Assembly (NCBI GenBank): GCA_044326505.1
Contig: JBIRBF010000127.1
Coordinates: 1 to 8,046, forward strand
Reading direction: 5' to 3'
Length of the DNA: 8,046 nt
From: JACJWR01 sp044326505
GTDB lineage: Bacteria; Actinomycetota; Actinomycetes; S36-B12; UBA10799
Shown here one piece after another: positions 1 to 6,012 of the stretch. Every line of letters starts with the position of its first letter. The first letter of the stretch is position 1. The position numbers and the translations under genes are program-made. Under the pieces are notes generated by a model. It searched no databases, had not been told where the DNA came from, and was given only the letters and a program-made list of their open reading frames with translations.

Positions 1-1737
1 GAGCAGTCGTCGTCGCTGGCGGCGGACCTGCGCATCCTGGTTGGCACGGCCTGGCGGCTGAGCCCCCGCAATCTGATCGTTCAAGTGGCACTGCTGCTCG
101 TCGCCGGGATCGTCGGCGGCGCCTCGCTGCTGCTGCTCATCCCCATCGTCAACTCGCTGGCGAGCCCGAACTCGCGCATCAGCCTGCCGGGGCTGGGCGA
201 CGTCGACGTGACCGGTTTGCCGCTGTGGGTGCTGCTCGCGGTGTTCGTGGGGTTCACCGCGCTGTCGGCGCTGGTGCAGCGGGCATCGTCGATCAACGCC
301 GTCGCGCAGCAGCAGGTGATCGTGGACCAGCTGCGCGAACAGGCGTTCGCCGCGATCCTGCGGGCGCGCTGGACGTTCGTGCTGTCGCGGCGGCGCAGCG
401 ACATCATCGAGGTCGTCACCGTGGGTGCGTCCCGCGCTGGGTTGGCCTATCAGCAACTCTTGCGCCTATCGGTGTCGGTCGTGATCTTCGCAAGCACCAC
501 CGTCGTTGCCCTCATCGTGTCGCCGCAGGTGACCGCCATCGCGCTCGTCGGGATGGCGGTGCTGGGCCTGGCCCAATCGCGCGCAATCGCGCCGTCGCAC
601 CGAATGGGTCGCGCCTTCGGCGAGCGCAACCGCGACCTGCAAGCGGTTCTGACGGACTCCATGGACTCGCTGCGGCTTGTGCGAGCCCACGATGCCGACG
701 AGGTGTGGGCGATGCGGTTGGCGGAAGCGTTCAGCGACACCCGGCAGATCCAGATCGCCAACGCCCGGCGCAGCGCGACGGTGTCGGCAACCTCGTCGGT
801 GGGTCTGGCCGCGGCGGCCGCGGCGCTCATCCTCGTGTCGGTGTGGGCCGGAGTGGAACCGGCCGGGATCGCACTGATCCTGGTGCTGGTGGCGCGGATG
901 GCCAGCCAGGTGCAGGCCGGCGCCACGACCGCGGTGGTACTCGCCAACGCCCTGCCGGCCGTGGGGGACCTGACCTCGCTCACTCGGGCGGCGCGCTCAG
1001 CAGCGGAGTCTGACGCAGCCACCGAGGCCAGCGCTGGCCGACAGGGCACCCTCGCCCGCAGCGGCGCCCTCGCGCTCGTGGAGTTCCGCGACGTGACGTT
1101 CCGCTACCCGGCCAGCGAACGCGGCGTGGAGGAGGTGTCCTTCGAGGTCCCGCGCGGCGACATCACCGCCCTGACCGGCCACTCCGGCTCCGGAAAGTCG
1201 ACCACAGCGGACCTGGTGCTCGGCCTCATCCGGCCGGACGCCGGCCGGGTACTTGTCGATGGTGAGCCGCTGGCGCCCAGCGACTATCGATGGTGGCGAA
1301 GTCATGTGGCATATGTGCCGCAGGAGACCGTCCTGATCCCTGGCACGCTGCGGGACAACCTGGTGTGGTCGGTGTCCGGCGAGGTGACCGACGAGCGCTG
1401 CTGGCAGGCCCTGGACCGCGCCGCCGCCGGGTTCGCCCAGTCGATGCCGCAAGGGCTCGAAACCGTTCTGGGCGATCGGGGAGTGCGGCTATCCGGCGGC
1501 GAGCGCCAGCGGGTGGCCATCGCCCGGGCATTGCTGCGCGACCCGTCGCTGTTGGTGCTCGACGAGGCGACGTCGTCGCTGGACGACGCGACCGAGGCGC
1601 AGGTGCTCGAGTTGCTGGCGTCCCTGACGCCGGCAGTCACGGTGCTGGTGATCGCCCACCGCGCCTCGACTCTGCAGTTGGCCGACCATGTCGTGCGGCT
1701 CGACTCCGGCCGGGTGGTGCCGGCTGCGGGGCCCTAA
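1..1737 (+). CDS. ABC exporter half-transporter (TMD-NBD fusion), 5' end outside window
   Basis: ATP-driven exporter subunit of the inner membrane, with a permease domain followed by an ATPase domain on one chain. The reading frame is open from base 1 and 578 residues are visible. Hydrophobic segments occur near codons 29-50, 72-90, 150-190 and 262-300. The ATPase part is complete: Walker A GHSGSGKST (1177-1203), Q-loop YVPQE, signature LSGGE (1489-1503), Walker B LLVLDEA (from 1549) and the H-loop histidine (1657-1659). A GTG at 85 is possible, but the codons before it (AWRLSP) match the N-terminus of the second exporter at 3166-5001. The true start therefore probably lies about 17 codons upstream of the window. 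No N-terminal C39 peptidase domain is visible. It may form a homodimer, or a heterodimer with the paralogue. The substrate cannot be read from sequence; a modified peptide or glycan is inferred from the neighbours. Confidence 0.95.
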   Translation, partial: EQSSSLAADLRILVGTAWRLSPRNLIVQVALLLVAGIVGGASLLLLIPIVNSLASPNSRISLPGLGDVDVTGLPLWVLLAVFVGFTALSALVQRASSINAVAQQQVIVDQLREQAFAAILRARWTFVLSRRRSDIIEVVTVGASRAGLAYQQLLRLSVSVVIFASTTVVALIVSPQVTAIALVGMAVLGLAQSRAIAPSHRMGRAFGERNRDLQAVLTDSMDSLRLVRAHDADEVWAMRLAEAFSDTRQIQIANARRSATVSATSSVGLAAAAAALILVSVWAGVEPAGIALILVLVARMASQVQAGATTAVVLANALPAVGDLTSLTRAARSAAESDAATEASAGRQGTLARSGALALVEFRDVTFRYPASERGVEEVSFEVPRGDITALTGHSGSGKSTTADLVLGLIRPDAGRVLVDGEPLAPSDYRWWRSHVAYVPQETVLIPGTLRDNLVWSVSGEVTDERCWQALDRAAAGFAQSMPQGLETVLGDRGVRLSGGERQRVAIARALLRDPSLLVLDEATSSLDDATEAQVLELLASLTPAVTVLVIAHRASTLQLADHVVRLDSGRVVPAAGP

Positions 1738-1743
1738 CCGCCG

Positions 1744-2052
1744 CTACTTCAGTTCGATGAGTCCCGCGACGGCGAGTGCCTCGATGAACTCGAGGGACTC
1801 CGAGCGGATCTGCTCGGGATCGGTCTCGGCGTGGTCTGCCTGGAGCTGCGCGATCATCTGGTCGACCGTGCGCTCGCCGTCGATGAGCGCCCACACCGGA
1901 TCGCCCGAGCCCTGCAGCCCGTAGTACGAGAAGTCCGACGGGCTGAGCAGGATGGTGTCTTCATCCACCTCAGCTGCGACGGTCCCGCGGGTCAGGGTGG
2001 GAACGTTGGATCCCAGAACAACAATGTCGGTTGCTTCAGCCATGTGGGGCAT
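1744..2052 (-). CDS. PqqD-family protein (RiPP recognition element-like)
   Basis: Small 102-residue cytoplasmic protein of the PqqD family. The winged-helix fold of this family binds leader peptides in RiPP pathways and hands them to modifying enzymes. Visible hallmarks are an N-terminal strand region (residues 8-37), the LSPSDFSYYGLQGSGDPVW stretch (36-54), the helix ALIDGERTVDQMIAQL (55-70) and a C-terminal helix ending in GLIEL (97-101). The ATG at 2052 directly abuts the TAA of the glycosyltransferase gene, and an AAGGAGG inside that gene precedes it by 11 bases. A second ATG at 2043 would be 20 bases from that site and is less likely. No radical SAM gene, the partner of classical PqqD, is in the window. 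HprK-like genes nearby instead recall the PqqD-like proteins of HprK-associated loci. The gene converges on the first exporter with a 6-bp gap. Confidence 0.85.
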   Translation of the reverse strand: MPHMAEATDIVVLGSNVPTLTRGTVAAEVDEDTILLSPSDFSYYGLQGSGDPVWALIDGERTVDQMIAQLQADHAETDPEQIRSESLEFIEALAVAGLIELK

Positions 2053-3123
2053 TTAACCAGCATCCTCCTTGGCACCGTCACCATGATCGTGCTCGACGTT
2101 GGGTTCCTTGTCCCGCTGCCGGCCGGTGTGCGCCACGTCGCGGTCGCGCAGCCAGGCATCGAGCGCCGGCAGGAAGTCCTCGGCGTCCGGTTGGCGGGCG
2201 GCGACGTAGGCATCGCCCGCGGCCACGAACGCGTCCGGCACCAGCGGATCGAGTCGGGCCTCGGACCACGCGCGCAGGGCACGCAGATGCTCCGCCGGCA
2301 GCAGCGGCCCGCACACCCGCAGGTCGCAGTCCCCGGCGAGGTCCACCAGCCACGGCTCCGGCTCGCGGTAGTCGGCGATCCACCAGCCAGCGTGGTGCAC
2401 CCCCGCGGCCAGCATCACGTCGAGGTGCGGCGCGGACATCACGCGGGCGTCCCAGACCTCCCGCATGTTCCGCAGCTTCCACTCGGTCTGCTCGCCGGTA
2501 CCCGTCATCGTGACGTGGACGCCGAAGGTGCGCTGCTGGTCGAGCAGCGGCGAGCGAAAGCGCACCCCGCTGGGCGACCGGCCGCGCATCTGCTCGACCG
2601 TGGCCACCGACGGGGCGGCGACGACGTAGGGCCGCTTGCGCCTCATCGCGGAATCGCGCAGACCCGCCAAAGATTCGTGCCAGCAGCAATGGATGCTGGG
2701 CGCGCGCCGATCGATCCCGCCGTACAGCGGCACGAGCCCGAGCCGCGCGGGTTCGTCGATGCCGTCGCCGAGGAGCGCCAGCACGGCCTCGGGATCCAGG
2801 AACTCGTCGGCGTCGACCATGAGCACGACCCGCTGGGGGTCCTCGAAGGCGATGACCGGCAGGCAGGAGTCGCGCTGGATGCGCTCCCGCTGCCACATCT
2901 GCTCGCCGGCCAGGTCGGTGGTGATGACCCGCAGCTGGGGTTTCTGCAGATCGAGCAGGTCGCGCCAGGCCGAGCGCAGCGGCTGCCTGGGTTGGCCGGA
3001 GATGGTCTCGGTGCCCTCTGTGAGCAGCAGGTCGCACCACTCGGCCAGGCGCCGCAGATTCGTCACCGTGAGCGGCGTCGGATCGGCGACCATCACGACG
3101 GCCAGGGTGCGCTGCTCGGTCAC
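2053..3123 (-). CDS. GT17-like glycosyltransferase (GT-A fold)
   Basis: Putative cytoplasmic sugar transferase of 356 residues. The pattern resembles glycosyltransferase family 17, the beta-1,4-GlcNAc transferase family. It has RERIQRD (79-85), followed by a hydrophobic strand and the metal/nucleotide-sugar site VDADEF (103-108, D104-x-D106), where GT17 members usually read SDVDEIP. A C-terminal HHAGWWIADYREP segment corresponds to the family's AGWH-type motif. No signal peptide or membrane segment is evident. The tail is hydrophilic and rich in D, E, H and K. The start is GTG at 3123, with no Shine-Dalgarno sequence but a TAGGCT hexamer six bases upstream, consistent with a leaderless mRNA. 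It is the first gene of a two-gene unit with the PqqD-like gene and is divergent from the second exporter. Donor and acceptor are unknown. The GT-A class call is firmer than the GT17 assignment, which was made by eye. Confidence 0.75.
   Translation of the reverse strand: MTEQRTLAVVMVADPTPLTVTNLRRLAEWCDLLLTEGTETISGQPRQPLRSAWRDLLDLQKPQLRVITTDLAGEQMWQRERIQRDSCLPVIAFEDPQRVVLMVDADEFLDPEAVLALLGDGIDEPARLGLVPLYGGIDRRAPSIHCCWHESLAGLRDSAMRRKRPYVVAAPSVATVEQMRGRSPSGVRFRSPLLDQQRTFGVHVTMTGTGEQTEWKLRNMREVWDARVMSAPHLDVMLAAGVHHAGWWIADYREPEPWLVDLAGDCDLRVCGPLLPAEHLRALRAWSEARLDPLVPDAFVAAGDAYVAARQPDAEDFLPALDAWLRDRDVAHTGRQRDKEPNVEHDHGDGAKEDAG
2064..2070 (-). promoter_or_regulatory. Ribosome binding site of the PqqD-like gene
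   Basis: AAGGAGG on the minus strand lies within the last codons of the glycosyltransferase gene and ends 11 bases before the ATG at 2052. It is a near-perfect Shine-Dalgarno sequence, in contrast to its absence before the first genes of the transcription units here. It supports the 2052 start and separate initiation on a shared mRNA. Confidence 0.7.
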
Positions 3124-3135
3124 GGCGACAGCCTA
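3124..3135 (-). promoter_or_regulatory. Putative leaderless promoter of the glycosyltransferase-PqqD unit
   Basis: On the minus strand, TAGGCT (3135-3130) is followed by six bases and then GTG at 3123. TANNNT is the actinobacterial -10 pattern, and initiation about seven bases downstream would place the 5' end on the start codon. No Shine-Dalgarno sequence is present, and no convincing -35 box was found. Confidence 0.5.
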
Positions 3136-3153
3136 CGTGCGGTGGTCGGTTGC

Positions 3154-3166
3154 TACCGTCGTGGCG
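3154..3166 (+). promoter_or_regulatory. Putative leaderless promoter of the second exporter gene
   Basis: TACCGT (3154-3159) is followed by six bases and then GTG at 3166. This is the same geometry as the divergent promoter on the other strand. No Shine-Dalgarno sequence precedes the GTG. The -35 region is unconvincing. Confidence 0.5.
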
Positions 3167-5001
3167 TGCAACCGACCGCCGACGCGATCGCCAACGCCGA
3201 CGAGGTCGTGCTCAGCGGCACGCCTCGCGGTCTGGTGTCGGACGCGAAGGCGCTCACGCGGGCCGCGTGGCGGCTCAGCCCCGGGCGCTTCAGCCTGCAA
3301 GGGCTGTTCTTGGTGTTCGGCGGCGTCCTGGGCGGAGTGAGCCTGCTGCTGCTCATCCCCATCATCAACTCGGTGGCCCAACCCGACGGCAAGATCGAGG
3401 TGCCCGGCGTCGGTTCGGTGTCCGTCGGCGGGATCCCGCTCTGGGCGCTGCTGGCGGCGTTCGTGCTCCTCGCGCTGGCGCAGGCGCTCATCCAGCGCGC
3501 CGGTGCCATCAACTCGGCCCGCTTCCAGCCGATGCTCGTGGACACTCTGCGCCACCAGGCCTTCGTCGCGGTCCTCGACGCCAAGTGGACGTTCGTCCTC
3601 GGGCGGCGCAAGACCGACATCATCTCGGTGGTGACGGCAGGCGCCAGCAGGTGCGGTGCAGCGCTGCAGCAACTCATCACTGGCGCCGTGGGCATCGTCA
3701 CAGCCGTGATCACTGCCGCCGTGGCGTTCTGGGTGTCGCCGGGAGTCACCGCGATCGCCCTGGTGGGCGTGCTGATTCTGGCGGGTATCCAGGCGGCCAG
3801 TATTCGACCCTCGTACTACCTGGGAATCCAGTTCTCCGGCCAGAGCCGGAACCTGCAGGCAGTCATGCAGGACTCGTTGGACTCGCTGCGCCTAGTGCGG
3901 GCCCACCATGCCTCGGCGGTGTGGGTCGAGCAGCTGGCCAACGCCTTCACCGAGACGCGCGAGGTGCAGGTCGAGCAGGTCAAACGGAACTCGACGATCA
4001 GCGTGTTCTCGTCGGTGGCCCTGGCCGCCGCGGCCGCCGCGCTGGTGCAGGTCTCGGTGTGGATGAACGTGCCGGCAACCTCCATCGTCGTGATCCTGCT
4101 GCTCGTGGCCCGGCTGGCACGGCAGGTCCAGTCACTGGTGGGCACCGGGGCGCAGCTGGCTAACTCGCTGCCGGCGGTACAGGAGCTCGCCGAACTGACC
4201 ACGCAGGCTCGGGCGTCGGTGGAGGTTCCGTCCAACTCGAGCAGCGAGCGAGGTCCGCTCTCGACCTCGCTCGAACTCCCGCTCATAGCGTTCCGAGGCG
4301 TCAGCTACACCTACCCGAACAGCGACAACGGGGTGCAGGGGATCTCCTTCGACGTGCCGCGGGGCGACATCACCGTGCTTGTCGGACCGTCCGGCGCGGG
4401 CAAGTCGACGACGGCTGACCTTGCCCTCGGGCTGCTGGAACCGGCCGCGGGGAGCATCAACGTGGACGGGACGCCGCTGACGCCGGGCGATCTTCCCTGG
4501 TGGCGCTCGCACGTCGCCTACGTCCCGCAGGAGACGGTCCTGGTGCCGGGGACGCTGCGCGAGAACCTGATCTGGTCGGTGCCCGGCGGCGCCAGCGACG
4601 ACGAATGCTGGGACGCTCTGCTGCGAGCGGCCGCTGACTTCGCCAGGGACCTGCCCGATGGTCTCGACACGGTGCTGGGCGACAGGGGTGTGCGGCTCTC
4701 CGGCGGCGAGCGCCAGCGGGTGGCGATCGCACGCGCGCTGCTGCGCGGCCCGGCGCTGCTGGTCCTCGACGAGGCCACCAGCAGTCTGGACGACCTGGCG
4801 GAGTCCGCCGTGATCGGGCTCATGACGAGTCTGGCCCCGTCGGTCACGGTCCTGATGATCGCCCACCGGCAATCGACGATCGACGCAGCCACGCATGTCG
4901 TGCACTTCGACGAGGGTCGGGTCCTTGGAACGACCACGGCGACGACGCGCGCCGAGCAGTTCGTGCCACCGCAGCCCGACGACGCCCGGCCCTGGGCCTA
5001 A
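3166..5001 (+). CDS. ABC exporter half-transporter (TMD-NBD fusion), second paralogue
   Basis: Complete 611-residue exporter subunit of the inner membrane. Hydrophobic stretches lie near residues 45-65, 90-112, 170-212 and 278-320, consistent with six membrane helices. The ATPase domain has Walker A GPSGAGKST (407-415), Q-loop YVPQE, signature LSGGE (511-515), Walker B LLVLDEA (531-537) and the H-loop histidine (567). All are intact, so it should be a working ATPase. It matches the exporter at 1-1737 along its whole length, and most residues of the ATPase domain are identical. GTG 3166 was chosen because it follows a TANNNT hexamer by six bases and gives an N-terminus a little longer than the visible part of the paralogue. 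The frame is open much further upstream, but that part is antisense to the glycosyltransferase gene. GTG 3142 is an alternative start. The substrate is unknown; export of the locus product is inferred. Confidence 0.95.
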   Translation: MQPTADAIANADEVVLSGTPRGLVSDAKALTRAAWRLSPGRFSLQGLFLVFGGVLGGVSLLLLIPIINSVAQPDGKIEVPGVGSVSVGGIPLWALLAAFVLLALAQALIQRAGAINSARFQPMLVDTLRHQAFVAVLDAKWTFVLGRRKTDIISVVTAGASRCGAALQQLITGAVGIVTAVITAAVAFWVSPGVTAIALVGVLILAGIQAASIRPSYYLGIQFSGQSRNLQAVMQDSLDSLRLVRAHHASAVWVEQLANAFTETREVQVEQVKRNSTISVFSSVALAAAAAALVQVSVWMNVPATSIVVILLLVARLARQVQSLVGTGAQLANSLPAVQELAELTTQARASVEVPSNSSSERGPLSTSLELPLIAFRGVSYTYPNSDNGVQGISFDVPRGDITVLVGPSGAGKSTTADLALGLLEPAAGSINVDGTPLTPGDLPWWRSHVAYVPQETVLVPGTLRENLIWSVPGGASDDECWDALLRAAADFARDLPDGLDTVLGDRGVRLSGGERQRVAIARALLRGPALLVLDEATSSLDDLAESAVIGLMTSLAPSVTVLMIAHRQSTIDAATHVVHFDEGRVLGTTTATTRAEQFVPPQPDDARPWA

Positions 5002-5011
5002 CATCTGCCTA
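4999..5011 (+). promoter_or_regulatory. Putative leaderless internal promoter before the HprK-like pseudokinase gene
   Basis: TAACAT (4999-5004) begins on the stop codon of the second exporter and is followed by six bases and the ATG at 5011. No Shine-Dalgarno sequence is present. The geometry is identical to the two promoters at 3124-3166. The last two genes could thus be transcribed separately from the exporter. Confidence 0.5.
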
Positions 5012-6012
5012 TGATCACGCGGCCAGCGGCGCCTTCGGCTGCTGATGGGGACGCCGAGGCTCCGACGCTGGACCGCTCCGGCGAGGTCTGGGTCGGGGAG
5101 TTCCCCGGGCTGGGCCGAGTGGAGGTCGCGCCCGACGGCGCCACCTCGATCACCGTCGAATCCGCACCTCCCCAGACCGACGCCGAGGACGACCACCCCG
5201 ATGCCGGCGAGGGCCCCGAACTGCGCGAAGCAGCCCTGCGGCATGGTTGGGCCGAGGGGCTGTCCTGGGCGCGGCGCGGTTTCCGGATGGCCGGCGGCGC
5301 CGCGGTGTGTCCCCCGGCGGACGCTCTGTCGTGCCTGGTCCTTTCGGGCGATCCGCACGACGTGGCGATCGTCTTGATTCAGCTGGTGAACCGGGGCTGG
5401 ACGGTGATGGGCGACAAGTACACGCCCACCAAGTGGGACGACGGCGTGCTCGTAGCCTCGGCTCGGTCGGCTCCGGTTCTCATATCGGCGCGCCGATTGG
5501 CCAAGGCCAGCCTCGAAGGCACCAAGGTGCGCGCGCATACCGATTCCCGCGCGGTCGAACTCCCGCGGGCGATGGGTACGCGGGTGGTCACGGCGTTCTG
5601 CGGATTGCGGATGCGCAAGCCGGACGAGGACGTGCTCGAAGTGCTGACAGGTTCGGAGCGGTTCGAGGCAGCCGCCACGACGATGACCGGCGGTGCCTTG
5701 ACACCTGCGCTCGACGACGCCGCGGACGAGGATGCCGGCGACGCGGCCGCCGACGCCGGGAAGCAGGAGGAGGCGGCCGCCGACGAGTCCCAAGAGGAGG
5801 CCGACGCCCGCCTTGCTGCCGAGCGCGCGCGACTCACCGCCGAGTCCATGGCCGAGCATCTGCGCCTGGCGGCGATCCCGCACCTGCGTCTCTCGATCGA
5901 CAGTGCCACCGCCGAGGACGACGCGGGGCGCCTGATCGCCTGGTGGGACACGCTCGTCGGACACTATTCGGGCGACAGCCCGGCCGCCCAACCCGAGCAG
6001 GACGCGCCATGA
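5011..6012 (+). CDS. Degenerate HprK-like protein (predicted pseudokinase)
   Basis: A 333-residue soluble protein with no confident family by eye. Residues 80-165 align with HprK-like kinase domains, including the one encoded directly downstream. The shared frame is ...GGAAV (95-99), a strand, SGDPHDVAI (112-120) where a P-loop would sit, NRGWTVMGDK (127-136) in place of RGHRLLVDD, then a DDGVLVA strand and a PVLISARRL stretch. The P-loop G-K-S/T is gone, the conserved His is Gly, and the second Asp of the DD pair is Lys, so ATP-dependent phosphotransfer is unlikely. The N-terminus (20-90) resembles the lead-in region of HprK-related proteins. Residues about 230-282 are an Ala/Asp/Glu-rich, probably coiled or disordered linker before a short C-terminal domain (WWDTLVGHYS). 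The ATG at 5011 follows a TAACAT hexamer by six bases. The gene overlaps the sulfotransferase-kinase gene by ATGA, suggesting coupled translation and a physical partnership. A scaffold or regulatory subunit is the inference. Confidence 0.7.
   Translation: MITRPAAPSAADGDAEAPTLDRSGEVWVGEFPGLGRVEVAPDGATSITVESAPPQTDAEDDHPDAGEGPELREAALRHGWAEGLSWARRGFRMAGGAAVCPPADALSCLVLSGDPHDVAIVLIQLVNRGWTVMGDKYTPTKWDDGVLVASARSAPVLISARRLAKASLEGTKVRAHTDSRAVELPRAMGTRVVTAFCGLRMRKPDEDVLEVLTGSERFEAAATTMTGGALTPALDDAADEDAGDAAADAGKQEEAAADESQEEADARLAAERARLTAESMAEHLRLAAIPHLRLSIDSATAEDDAGRLIAWWDTLVGHYSGDSPAAQPEQDAP

Noticed and set aside
85..87. GTG at 85 as the true start of the first exporter
   Set aside because: Codons 1-28 already match the N-terminal region of the second exporter (AWRLSP), so the gene begins upstream of the window.
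1831..3165. Open frame upstream of the second exporter that would give a 1056-residue protein
   Set aside because: It is antisense to the PqqD-like and glycosyltransferase genes, whose protein motifs are recognisable. The upstream translation is Arg/Pro/His-rich with no domain, typical of shadow frames in GC-rich DNA. Exporter homology begins after 3166.
4132..5991. Long minus-strand open frame (619 codons)
   Set aside because: Antisense to the second exporter's ATPase domain and to the HprK-like gene. The composition is typical of a mirrored GC-rich codon pattern and contains no recognisable domain.
5247..6008. Open frame upstream of the sulfotransferase that would extend it by about 250 residues
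   Set aside because: It overlaps the 5011-6012 gene in another frame and is low-complexity Arg/Gly-rich. The ATGA overlap at 6009 gives a natural start, and the sulfotransferase PAPS loop lies 25 residues after it.
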